Origin: JAWWOL01 sp963797535
Lineage (GTDB): Bacteria; Actinomycetota; Actinomycetes; JAWWOL01
Direction of reading: 5' to 3'
DNA: 64,000 bases
NCBI GenBank assembly: GCA_963797535.1
Contig: CAWCPQ010000001.1
Span: 248,001-312,000 of the forward strand
The notes below the pieces were generated by a model that was not told the origin of the DNA, ran no database searches, and saw only the letters and a program-made list of their open reading frames with translations. A program made the translations under genes and the position numbers. The number at the start of each line of letters is the position of its first letter. Within the stretch, counting starts at the first letter, position 1. This document shows positions 34,611 to 42,024 of this stretch, piece by piece.

Positions 34611-35708
34611 GTGACGATCCCCGTACTCACGGGCGCGGCCGATGGCCACGGTCAGAGTGGCTGGATAGCAGTCTTCGGGGTCTTGGCCGTGGTGCCGTTG
34701 CTGTTCCGCCGGCAGTCACCGACGGCGGCGGTGGCCGGGGTGGCCGCTGTGCTGGCGGTCGCTGCGCTGGCCGATGTGCGTTTCACGCCGTGGGTGAGCA
34801 ATGCGGGCCCGGCTCTGGCCGTCGCGGTCTTCGCCCTGGCCGACCGGACACCCCGGCGGGTCTCCCTGCTGGTCGCCGGAGTCACGCTGCTGTGCCTCAA
34901 CGTCGTCTCCGTCGTTGCCGTGGTGGGTGAGCAGAGCCAGGACCAGGACGCCGTGCAGCTGATCCTGGCTGCGGCGGCGTGGCTGGCCGGCGATGCAGCA
35001 CGCACCCGGCGCGGCTACCGGGTGTCCTTGCAGGAGGAGGCCCGGCGCGAGGAGAAGGAGCGAGAGGCCCGCATCCGGGCCGAGGAACGGCTGCGGGTCT
35101 CGCGCGACGTGCATGACCTGATCTCGCACACGCTGAGCATGATCGCCGTCCGTTCGGGGGTCGCTCGGCTGCTGCTGGCCGAGCAGCCGGAGGAGGCCGG
35201 ACTGGCTCTCGCCTCGATCGAGACTGCCAGCCGGTCGGCTCTGAATGAGCTGCGACAGGTGCTGACGCACCTGCGGGACGCGGGGGCCGATGCCGAGCTG
35301 GCCGAGCTGGCCGAGCCGAGCATCCAGGACATCACCGCTCTCGTCGACGCTGTCCGCGCCGGTGGCATCGAGATCGAGTACCGGCGAGTCGGCGAGCCCG
35401 GCGACTACTCGCCCCTGCTGGAGACGTCGGTCTACCGCATCGTGCAGGAAGCTCTCACCAACGTGGTCAAGCACTCCGGCGCCCATCGCGTCGACATCGA
35501 GGTCGACTGCGGCACGAACGCCGTCACCGTCCGCGTCGTCGACGACGGCACGGGGGCGAGCGGCGGCGTGGACGGCTTGGGTGTGCTGGGCATGCGGGAG
35601 CGAACAGCTCTGTTCGGCGGAAGCGTCGAGGTCGGCCCGGCCGCCGAGGGCCGCGGGTTTGCCGTACGGGCCGAGCTTCCGGTGTCCGACCCGCTGGCAC
35701 ATGACTGA
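34611..35708 (+). CDS. NarL-type sensor histidine kinase (N-terminus probably cut by a one-base deletion)
   Basis: 365 aa from the GTG at 34611. Membrane helices occupy residues 1-125. A HisKA_3 domain follows with the phosphoacceptor in SRDVHDLISHTLSMIAVRSG, then an HATPase_c domain with EALTNVVKHSG, VDDGTGA and GLGVLGMRER. Upstream in the same frame GIDVLVAAGCFVAVTIPVL completes a first helix. An ATG at 34516 with a leaderless promoter starts MATFSSLTPARDNEQR in another frame; adding one base near 34560 would join them. Its stop overlaps the response regulator start by eight bases. Confidence 0.88.
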   Translation: MTIPVLTGAADGHGQSGWIAVFGVLAVVPLLFRRQSPTAAVAGVAAVLAVAALADVRFTPWVSNAGPALAVAVFALADRTPRRVSLLVAGVTLLCLNVVSVVAVVGEQSQDQDAVQLILAAAAWLAGDAARTRRGYRVSLQEEARREEKEREARIRAEERLRVSRDVHDLISHTLSMIAVRSGVARLLLAEQPEEAGLALASIETASRSALNELRQVLTHLRDAGADAELAELAEPSIQDITALVDAVRAGGIEIEYRRVGEPGDYSPLLETSVYRIVQEALTNVVKHSGAHRVDIEVDCGTNAVTVRVVDDGTGASGGVDGLGVLGMRERTALFGGSVEVGPAAEGRGFAVRAELPVSDPLAHD

Positions 35709-36381
35709 GTCGCCGCCCATCCGGGTCGTCGTCGCGGACGACGAAGCCCTCGTACGGGCGGGTTTGCGGGTCCTGGTCGACTCGGCGCCGGACATGACCG
35801 TCGTCGGCGAGGCCTCGAACGGTGCCGAGGCGGTCCGGCGCAGCCGTGAGCTGCTGCCGGACGTCCTTCTGCTCGACATCCGGATGCCGGTGATGGACGG
35901 CCTGGAGACTCTCCGGCACATCGCCGCGCAGGACGCGGGTCAAGGCATCCACGTCCTGGTCCTCACAACTTTCGACATGGACGAGCACGTCTTCGCGGCC
36001 TTGCGCAACGGTGCCGGCGGCTTTCTGCTCAAGGACACTCCGCCGGAGCAGCTGTTGGCCGCCATCCGGGTCGTCGCGTCCGGAGAGGCGCTGCTGGCCC
36101 CCAGCGTCACCCGACGCCTGATCGAGGAATTCGCTCGCCGGGCGCCCGTACCGGCTGCTGATGCCGGCCGGCTGAACCAGCTCACCGGGCGCGAGCTCGA
36201 GGTGCTGGAACAGGTCGGCGTCGGCAGGTCCAACAACGAGATCGCCGCGGCGCTGTCGGTCAGCGTGCCGACAGTCAAGACCCACGTTGGACGGCTGCTC
36301 AGCAAGCTGGCCCTGAGGGACCGGGCTCAGCTCGTCGTGCTCGCCTACGAGACGGGCGTGGTGGTGCCGGGAGAACGGTGA
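35701..36381 (+). CDS. NarL/FixJ-family response regulator
   Basis: 226 aa. The receiver domain has the acidic pair in VVVADDEALVRAG, the phosphorylated Asp in LLLDIRMPVMDGLETL (about residue 58), Thr in VLTTFD and Lys in FLLKDTPPEQLL. The LuxR-type output domain is LTGRELEVLEQVGVGRSNNEIA, then VSVPTVKTHVGRLLSKL. The ATG at 35701 overlaps the kinase stop, so the pair forms one operon. Targets are unknown; an ABC-transporter or stress gene partner is not present nearby. Confidence 0.95.
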   Translation: MTESPPIRVVVADDEALVRAGLRVLVDSAPDMTVVGEASNGAEAVRRSRELLPDVLLLDIRMPVMDGLETLRHIAAQDAGQGIHVLVLTTFDMDEHVFAALRNGAGGFLLKDTPPEQLLAAIRVVASGEALLAPSVTRRLIEEFARRAPVPAADAGRLNQLTGRELEVLEQVGVGRSNNEIAAALSVSVPTVKTHVGRLLSKLALRDRAQLVVLAYETGVVVPGER

Positions 36382-36509
36382 GCGTGCCGCCGCGCGTTTC
36401 TGGCCCACTTCGGCATATGGCGAGACACGCCGGCGCGACACGCCGCAAACGCCGCCATGTACCGATTGGGGTGGGGTGCGGACAGGGGGTCTGGGGGCTC
36501 GAGGCCGAG

Positions 36510-37445
36510 TCAGCCGGCGGAATCGAGTCGTTGCCTGTGCTCGGCGGACAGCTCGAGTCGTACGCCGGCAAGGGCGGCATCGACCTGCTCGGGCGTGCTC
36601 ACCCCCACGATCGACGTCACCGGTGGGCGGCCGCCCGCCAACCACGCCAGCACGACCTGGGTGTTGGTGACCCCGAGCTCGGCCGAGACCGGGGCGAGCG
36701 CTGCCAGCCGCCGCTCGGTGCCGGGGTGCTGGAACGGCTCGAGCATCGGCCGGTCGGGGCGGTCGTACGAGCCGCGCAGCAGCGGGGTGTAGGCCCACAG
36801 CGCAAGGCCCTCGGTCTCGACGTAGTCCAACGTCTCCTCGGTCACCGACCCGAAAAGGTGGTCGTGCTCCGGAGCTTGGACGCCGGGTCGTGGACGAACG
36901 TAGGAGTGCCGTAGCTGCAGGGCTGAGAAGCCGGGAATGCCTGCGGCTGCTGCGATCCCGCGCGCCCGCTCGACTCGCCACATCGGGAAGTTGGAACAGC
37001 CGACCTCGGTGGCGTAGCCGCGTCCGACCACCTCGGCGAAGGCCTCGACCGTTTCGGCCTGAGGCGTTTTGCGGTCGTCCATGTGGGCCCACAGGATGCT
37101 TACGTGGTCGGTGCCCATCCGCTTGAGGCTGGCCTCGATGCCGGACAGGATCACCTTGCGGGACAGGCCTTCCGCGGACGCCGGCCAATCTCCGACGACC
37201 GTCGGCTCGGCGCCGACCTTGGTGCTGAGCACGACCCGGTCGGCCATCCCTGGCCGGCGGGCGAGCCAGCGGCCGATGAGCTCCTCGCTCTGTCCGCCGT
37301 GCCCGGTCGGGCTGTCCCAGAACGCGTAACAGTTGGCGGTGTCGATCAGGGTGCCCCCGCCGTCGACGTAGCGGTCGAGGATGGCGAAAGCCTCGCGGTC
37401 TGCCAGTCGCGTACCGAAGTACATCGCGCCCAGAGCCAGTTGCAT
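36510..37445 (-). CDS. Aldo/keto reductase under divergent MerR control
   Basis: 311 aa. TIM-barrel reductase with Asp/Tyr in TLIDTANCYAFW, Lys in VLSTKVGAEP and the active-site region ILWAHMDD (His). The C-terminal TSIVGVSTPEQVDAALAG binds the cofactor phosphate. GGAGGAA precedes the ATG. It is transcribed divergently from a MerR-family regulator, with a MerR-type operator between them, so it is probably induced by the MerR ligand (often an aldehyde, thiol stress or drug-like compound). The substrate is unknown. Confidence 0.92.
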   Translation of the reverse strand: MQLALGAMYFGTRLADREAFAILDRYVDGGGTLIDTANCYAFWDSPTGHGGQSEELIGRWLARRPGMADRVVLSTKVGAEPTVVGDWPASAEGLSRKVILSGIEASLKRMGTDHVSILWAHMDDRKTPQAETVEAFAEVVGRGYATEVGCSNFPMWRVERARGIAAAAGIPGFSALQLRHSYVRPRPGVQAPEHDHLFGSVTEETLDYVETEGLALWAYTPLLRGSYDRPDRPMLEPFQHPGTERRLAALAPVSAELGVTNTQVVLAWLAGGRPPVTSIVGVSTPEQVDAALAGVRLELSAEHRQRLDSAG

Positions 37446-37470
37446 CGTTCCTCCATTGGTCAGGCCACCG

Positions 37471-37501
37471 ACTCAAACACCTGGAGTGCACTACAGGTCA
37501 A
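37471..37501 (-). promoter_or_regulatory. MerR operator/promoter of the divergent aldo/keto reductase
   Basis: On the minus strand TTGACC (37501-37496) and TTGAGT (37476-37471) are 19 bases apart, the stretched spacing of MerR-activated promoters. The spacer region holds the near-perfect palindrome ACCTGGAGTGCACTACAGGT (37479-37498, plus strand). The adjacent MerR gene at 37520 is the obvious regulator. Confidence 0.8.
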
Positions 37502-37519
37502 CCGAGGCAGACTGGGGGG

Positions 37520-37879
37520 ATGACGACGTTCTCGCCCGGCCAGACCGCGGCCCGCTCGGGCTTCAGCATCGAGACGCTGCGCTACTACGAGCGGATCGGC
37601 CTGCTCGACGGCGTCGCCCGCGCGCCGGGCGGCCAACGGGTCTTCAGCGAGGATGACCTGGCGTGGCTCGACATTTTGCGCTGCCTGCGTGACACCGGGA
37701 TGCCGATCGCCCGGATGCTGCGGTACGCCGAGCTTGCTCGTGGCGGCGAGGACACCGTCAAGGCCCGGTGCGAGCTGCTCGAGGAGCACGACAAGGCTGT
37801 GGGTGAGCAGATCGCGCTGCTGAAGGCTCAACGCACGCACATCCGGGAGAAGATTGCGTTCTACCGCTCCCTGCCGTAG
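37520..37879 (+). CDS. MerR-family transcriptional regulator
   Basis: 119 aa. The N-terminal winged helix has ARSGFSIETLRYYERIGLL, then GGQRVFSEDDLAWLDILRCLRDTGMPI; a C-terminal coiled coil (about 85-115) mediates dimerisation. There are no conserved effector cysteines, as in AdhR/NmlR-like or drug-sensing subgroups. It acts on the divergent aldo/keto reductase through the 19-base-spacer promoter between the genes. It ends just before a palindromic repeat element. Confidence 0.93.
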   Translation: MTTFSPGQTAARSGFSIETLRYYERIGLLDGVARAPGGQRVFSEDDLAWLDILRCLRDTGMPIARMLRYAELARGGEDTVKARCELLEEHDKAVGEQIALLKAQRTHIREKIAFYRSLP

Positions 37880-37887
37880 CCGCTGGC

Positions 37888-37945
37888 GGCCACGTGGGTG
37901 TGGGTTGCACTCCGATAGCGGAGCACATTCCACACCCACGCGGCC
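37888..37945 (+). repeat. Palindromic intergenic element, copy 1 (TCCGATTGCGGA family)
   Basis: Outer arms GGCCACGTGGGTGTGG (37888-37903) and CCACACCCACGCGGCC (37930-37945) pair at 15 of 16 positions. An inner hairpin CTCCG-ATAG-CGGAG sits in the loop. It lies between the converging MerR and propeller genes and resembles the elements at 40300, 46589 and 47626. Confidence 0.8.
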
Positions 37946-37962
37946 GTGGTGTTCGGAGCAGC

Positions 37963-38835
37963 TCAGCGGGTGGCGTACAGCCCGTTGACCGCGACGGCAA
38001 GGTTGACGCTGGCCAGCACGTGGCCCTTCAGGTCGTAGGTGCGCACCTGCTGAGGCGTCACCGGCGTCGAGGCGTGCAGCGCGGCCACACTGCCGTTGGC
38101 GATCCAGACCGGCGACGAGTCCTGCCAGTTGCCGAACCGGGTGATCTTGCCGGTGGCGATAGTCAGCAGGCCGGACCAGGGGAGCGCTCCCGTGGATTCG
38201 CAGACGAAGGAGATGCGTTTGCCGTCCGGGGAGAACGCGAGCTGCGCAGCGTCGCGGCAGGGTGCCTTGAGGAACGTGCGGGCAGCGCCGTTGCTGGTCC
38301 GCTGCAGGCGCCAGCCGTGGTAGAAGGACGTCAGGACATAGCGGTCGTCCGGCGTGAACGCGCTCGAGGATCCGTTCCAGTTCTCGTTGTCGTTGGGGTC
38401 GAGGGCACGAGTGGCACCGTTGGACAGGTGAATGATCTGGGCCTCGAGGCGAGGCGTCTGTACGAGCAGGCTGCGCGAGTCCGGCGCCCAGGCCAGCACC
38501 TGGGCCGCGATGCCGGCGACCAGCCGGCGGTAGCCGGAACCGTCGGGGTGCATCACGAAGATGCCCTTGTTGGTCGCCCACGCGATCCAGGTTCCGTTGG
38601 GCGAGAGGAACGGCCAGCCGATATGCGGCAGGCGGGCGGTCACCCGCTCGGTTCCGTCAGCAGCGATGCTCACCATGACCTTGCCCCGGAGCGTGCCGGA
38701 CAGGTGCGTAGGGCCGAGGGTCAGCTTGCTGCCTGCAGCGCTGGCGGCAGGGGCGACGGAGATGGCGGCGAGACTGGCGAGCAGGCTGCCGGCCACCAGC
38801 GCGCGCAGGCGGGACGGTCGAGAGGTGCGAGTCAT
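37963..38835 (-). CDS. Secreted TolB/WD40-like beta-propeller protein of the second ECF locus
   Basis: 290 aa with a signal peptide (about 1-34, ending ASA). Blade-like repeats include PHIGWPFLSPNGTWIAWATN, VLAWAPDSRSLLVQT, SSAFTPDDRYVLTSF and AQLAFSPDGKRISFV. No catalytic residues. It follows the stalk protein by 31 bases on the same strand, so sigma factor, membrane stalk and propeller form one operon. By comparison with the fused protein at 25745-27613, it may be the extracytoplasmic sensing part of the system (inference). Confidence 0.8.
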   Translation of the reverse strand: MTRTSRPSRLRALVAGSLLASLAAISVAPAASAAGSKLTLGPTHLSGTLRGKVMVSIAADGTERVTARLPHIGWPFLSPNGTWIAWATNKGIFVMHPDGSGYRRLVAGIAAQVLAWAPDSRSLLVQTPRLEAQIIHLSNGATRALDPNDNENWNGSSSAFTPDDRYVLTSFYHGWRLQRTSNGAARTFLKAPCRDAAQLAFSPDGKRISFVCESTGALPWSGLLTIATGKITRFGNWQDSSPVWIANGSVAALHASTPVTPQQVRTYDLKGHVLASVNLAVAVNGLYATR

Positions 38836-38866
38836 GGGGGGATCCTTCGGACGTCGGTTGGCCGGG

Positions 38867-39691
38867 CTAGTGGACGGTGAAGGTGATCGTTCGGGAGCCG
38901 ATGACGCCGTCGCAGCTCTTGATCGTGAACGTGAGCTGGTGGACGCCGGGCTTGACGATGACCGGCGCCCGTGACTTCAGCGTCACCGCCGAAGGGACGA
39001 CCGGGCTGCCGATCGGGCAGTCGACGTTGCCGGCGTCCCCGCCGTCGATCACCGCGCCGTCCAGCTCGACGGAACCACTCCCGAACTGGTTGAGCCCGGG
39101 GCTCCGCCTGTGCGTGCTGCTGTCGTAGGTCTGCGCGACCCGGCCGGTGGCCGTGGTCTGCCACGTGAACTGGCCCTTGCCCGGAGTGGCCGTCACGGTG
39201 ACGGTGATGTACTCCGGCGGTGACGAGCTCAATGGCGCGCCTGGCGTGGTCGTTGTCGGATGGCTGGTCGTGCGGGTGTGGGTCGTGGTTGCCGCAGCAG
39301 GCGGAGTGGTGCGTGTGGTCACGCTCGACTGCGACTGCGACTGCGACTGCGACTGCGTCGGCGAGGTCGGCGCGACAGCTGCCGGTGGGGTCGATGGGGC
39401 CGGGGTGGTGGGCGTCGCGGTTGCGGTGGGAGTGGGCGAAGCCGTCGGGGTGCTGGTCGACGTGGTGGTTGTCGCGGGCGTGACGGTCCGGCTGTCGGTG
39501 TCGTGTGTGGCAGCGAAGGCGACACCGGCTCCACCGGTGACCAGGACGACCGCGGTGGTCGCCGTCAGGACGCGTGCCCGCACCTGCCGCTGGTGGCCTC
39601 TGGCACGCACGTTGGCGGCCGGGGCCACTGGCGCGCGGCGGAGGTTGTCGCGCATCTGATCGAACAACGGATCCGGGTCGAAGTCACTCAC
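38867..39691 (-). CDS. Membrane stalk protein, putative anti-sigma partner of the second ECF sigma factor
   Basis: 274 aa from the GTG at 39691, which overlaps the sigma stop by eight bases. The basic cytoplasmic N-terminus (about 1-41, NVRARGHQRQVRARV) is followed by a membrane helix (about 42-62), a Ser/Thr/Pro stalk that includes a (QS)5 run, and a C-terminal beta-rich extracellular domain ending SRTITFTVH. No HxxxCxxC zinc motif. The architecture parallels the first half of the protein at 25745-27613. An anti-sigma role is suggested by position only. Confidence 0.75.
   Translation of the reverse strand: MSDFDPDPLFDQMRDNLRRAPVAPAANVRARGHQRQVRARVLTATTAVVLVTGGAGVAFAATHDTDSRTVTPATTTTSTSTPTASPTPTATATPTTPAPSTPPAAVAPTSPTQSQSQSQSQSSVTTRTTPPAAATTTHTRTTSHPTTTTPGAPLSSSPPEYITVTVTATPGKGQFTWQTTATGRVAQTYDSSTHRRSPGLNQFGSGSVELDGAVIDGGDAGNVDCPIGSPVVPSAVTLKSRAPVIVKPGVHQLTFTIKSCDGVIGSRTITFTVH
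39326..39355 (+). repeat. Five tandem copies of CGACTG inside the stalk gene
   Basis: Five exact hexamers encode Gln-Ser repeats on the minus strand. Copy-number change would keep the frame and alter stalk length. Confidence 0.85.
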
Positions 39692-40178
39692 TGCAGGCCT
39701 CCAGGTCGTCGCGGAGCAGCTCCGCAAGAGCGGCGCGGCCCCGTGAGAGCCGCGCTTTGATCGTTCCTTCCGGGGTGCCCTCTTCGCGGGCGATCTCGGC
39801 GACGCTGAGGTCACCGAGGTGGTGCAGGACCAGGGCGCGGCGCTGCGCCTCGGGCAGCGAGCGCAGCGCGGTGACGAGGGCGACGGTTTCGGGCGAGGGA
39901 CCGGCCAGCGGTTCGGGCTCCCTTTGTTGGCGGTAAAGCCGCAGACCGTGCTGGGCACGGCGCCACTTGCTCCGCGCCAGTCGTACCGCGACCACCCGAA
40001 CCCAGGCGGCCGGTGCGTCGGCCTTGCTGACCGTGGACCAGCGCTGCCAGGCCCGTGCGTAGGCCTCCTGCAAGCAGTCCTGAGCCTCCGCCCAGTCACC
40101 GGTCAGGCCGTACAGCTGACTCAGGAGCCCCCGCGACGTCGACGCGTAGAACGCGTCGAAGTCCTCCGTTGTGTCCAA
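39684..40178 (-). CDS. SigE-family ECF RNA polymerase sigma factor (second locus)
   Basis: 164 aa from the TTG at 40178, nine bases after GGAGG. Region 2: FYASTSRGLLSQLYGLTGDWAEAQDCLQEAY. Region 4: ALRSLPEAQRRALVLHHLGD, then EIAREEGTPEGTIKARLSRGR. It belongs to the same TIGR02983-like family as the sigma factor at 27610, but is clearly a different protein. It is translationally coupled to the stalk protein. The gap to recO contains palindromic element copy 2. Confidence 0.88.
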   Translation of the reverse strand: MDTTEDFDAFYASTSRGLLSQLYGLTGDWAEAQDCLQEAYARAWQRWSTVSKADAPAAWVRVVAVRLARSKWRRAQHGLRLYRQQREPEPLAGPSPETVALVTALRSLPEAQRRALVLHHLGDLSVAEIAREEGTPEGTIKARLSRGRAALAELLRDDLEACSE

Positions 40179-40299
40179 TGTCGTCGTCCTCCCGTTTGGG
40201 CCCGGCGATCTTGCCGCTCGGCGAGTGTGACCAATGGCGCGGAGACTTGGTTGCACGCCGGCCGCACAAATTTCTGTGTCCCTGGGGCGGCTGCCGGTG

Positions 40300-40359
40300 C
40301 CCGTCGGTGCGGGATTCGTTCCGATTGCGGAGCGCAGCCTGCACCCATGCGGCGACGGG
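40300..40359 (+). repeat. Palindromic intergenic element, copy 2
   Basis: Outer arms CCCGTCG (40300-40306) and CGACGGG (40353-40359), middle arms GGTGC and GCACC, and the core TTCCGATTGCGGA. It lies between the sigma factor and recO, which are divergently transcribed. Confidence 0.75.
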
Positions 40360-40406
40360 TCCCCGCGAGTGGGCATGTCACGCGCGCCGGCAGGTGGGGT
40401 ACGGGG

Positions 40407-40412
40407 GACAAT
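40407..40412 (+). promoter_or_regulatory. Leaderless-type -10 box for recO
   Basis: GACAAT ends six bases before the GTG at 40419. No ribosome-binding site is visible for this start. Confidence 0.4.
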
Positions 40413-40418
40413 GGCGGC

Positions 40419-41151
40419 GTGACTCTCTACCGCGACGACGGCGTGGTGCTGCGCGTACAAAAGCTGGGTGAGGCCGACCGGATCATCACGATCCTGACCC
40501 GGCGCACCGGCCGTGTGCGTGCGGTGGCCAAGGGCGTCCGGCGGACCAAGAGCAAGTTCGGCGCCAGCCTCGAGCCGTTCAGCCATGTCGACTGCCTTCT
40601 CTACGCCGGTCGCGAGCTCGACATCGTCACCCAGGCCGAGATCGTCACCCCGTTCGGCGGCGACATCGTCAGCGACTACGGCCGCTACACCGCCGGGACC
40701 GCGATGCTCGAGACAGCGGAGCGACTGACGGCAGAGGAGCGCGAGCCGTCCATGCGGTTGTTCCTGCTGCTCGTCGGCGGCCTGCGGTCGCTCGCCGAGG
40801 GTGCTCACGAACCCGTACTCGTCCTGGATGCTTTTGTTCTCAGGGCTTTGGCGGTCTCCGGGCTACGAGCCGTCGCTCGACACGTGTGCCCGTTGCGACA
40901 TGGAGGGCCCGCATCGCTACTTCGCGCCGTCGGCGGGCGGAGTGGTCTGCGCCGGCTGCCGGCCTGCGGGTGCGGTGACCCCTTCGCGGGAGTCGATGGA
41001 CCTGATCGCCGCGCTGCTCGAGGGCAACTGGGCTTACGCCGACGCGAGCGATCCACGGCACCGGCGCGAGGGCAGCGGCCTGGTCGCGGCCTACCTGCAG
41101 TGGCACCTCGAACGAGGGCTGCGGTCGCTCGCGCTGGTCGAACGCGCGTGA
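40419..41151 (+). pseudogene. recO: DNA repair protein RecO, interrupted by one apparent extra base
   Basis: RecO loads RecA with RecR during recombinational repair. The first frame begins MTLYRDDGVVLRVQKLGEAD (OB-fold) and runs through VLDAFVLRALAVSG. At the GGG of 40860-40862 the frame changes. The downstream frame continues YEPSLDTCARCD and GGVVCAGCR, the four-cysteine zinc finger, to the C-terminal LERGLRSLALVERA. Removing one G gives a normal 244-residue RecO. The stop overlaps the uppS GTG, the conserved recO-uppS order. Confidence 0.88.
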
Positions 41152-41969
41152 GCAAGCCCCGGCACCGGCCACCCACGCCGCACCCCTCGGGGGCCACCGC
41201 GCCGCCGATCCCGAAGGACCTGCTTCCCCGGCACGTCGCCATCGTCATGGACGGCAACGGACGCTGGGCCAAGGCGCGCAACCTTCCTCGTACGGAAGGA
41301 CATTCGCGCGGCGAGGCATCGCTGTTCGACGTGGTCGAGGGCGCGATCGAGTCCGGCGTCGGCTGGCTGTCGGCCTACGCCTTCTCGACCGAGAACTGGA
41401 AACGCTCGCCGGACGAGGTGCGCTTCCTGATGGGCTTCAACCGCGACGTCATCCGCCGCCGCCGCGACGAGATGCACGAGCTGGGGGTACGGGTCCGGTG
41501 GGCCGGGCGCCGGCCGCGGCTGTGGCGCTCGGTCATCCAGGAGCTCGAGATCGCCGAGGAGCTCACCAAGCACAACAAGGTGCTGACCTTGACCATGTGC
41601 GTCAACTACGGCGGCCGGGCCGAGATCGCCGACGCAGCAGCGCTGATGGCTCGCGACGCCGCGGCCGGCAAGCTCGACCCGTCCAAGATCACCGAGAAGA
41701 CGCTGGCGCGCTACCTCGACGAGCCGGACATGCCCGACGTCGACCTGTTCGTCCGGTCATCGGGGGAGCAGCGGACGTCGAACTTCCTGCTGTGGCAGTC
41801 CGCGTACGCCGAGATGGTGTTCCAGGACACGCTGTGGCCCGACTACGACCGGCGGACGTTCTGGCAGGCGCTCGAGGTCTACGCCCGCCGGGACCGTCGG
41901 TACGGGGGAGCCGTACCCAACCAGGTGGCTGAACCCCCGTCGAAGGATGGACCGGGAGTGGGGTTCTAG
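41148..41969 (+). CDS. uppS: Isoprenyl transferase (undecaprenyl/decaprenyl diphosphate synthase, cis-prenyl type)
   Basis: 273 aa from the GTG at 41148. It makes the long-chain polyprenyl diphosphate carrier for cell-wall synthesis. Motifs: the catalytic Asp in HVAIVMDGNGRWAKAR, AYAFSTENWKRS and the diphosphate-binding DLFVRSSGEQRTSNFLLWQ. The frame stays open upstream into recO only by chance. The last codons and the stop lie inside a large hairpin (41931-42001). Confidence 0.95.
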   Translation: MSKPRHRPPTPHPSGATAPPIPKDLLPRHVAIVMDGNGRWAKARNLPRTEGHSRGEASLFDVVEGAIESGVGWLSAYAFSTENWKRSPDEVRFLMGFNRDVIRRRRDEMHELGVRVRWAGRRPRLWRSVIQELEIAEELTKHNKVLTLTMCVNYGGRAEIADAAALMARDAAAGKLDPSKITEKTLARYLDEPDMPDVDLFVRSSGEQRTSNFLLWQSAYAEMVFQDTLWPDYDRRTFWQALEVYARRDRRYGGAVPNQVAEPPSKDGPGVGF

Positions 41970-42001
41970 TCCCACTGCGAGTCCATCCTCCGACGGGGTT
42001 C
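41931..42001. terminator. Large hairpin overlapping the uppS 3' end
   Basis: 41931-41952 and 41981-42001 pair over 21 positions with one bulged base and one mismatch (GAACCCC..GTCG.AGGATGGAC against its complement). An inner stem AGTGGG/CCCACT surrounds the uppS stop codon. It separates the convergent uppS and FG-GAP genes and probably ends both transcripts. Confidence 0.7.
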
Positions 42002-42024
42002 GCCGGCGGTGCGGCGTAGCCCGG

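Noticed and set aside
39326..39355. CRISPR-like tandem repeat
   Set aside because: The units are contiguous hexamers without spacers and are in frame inside a coding gene.
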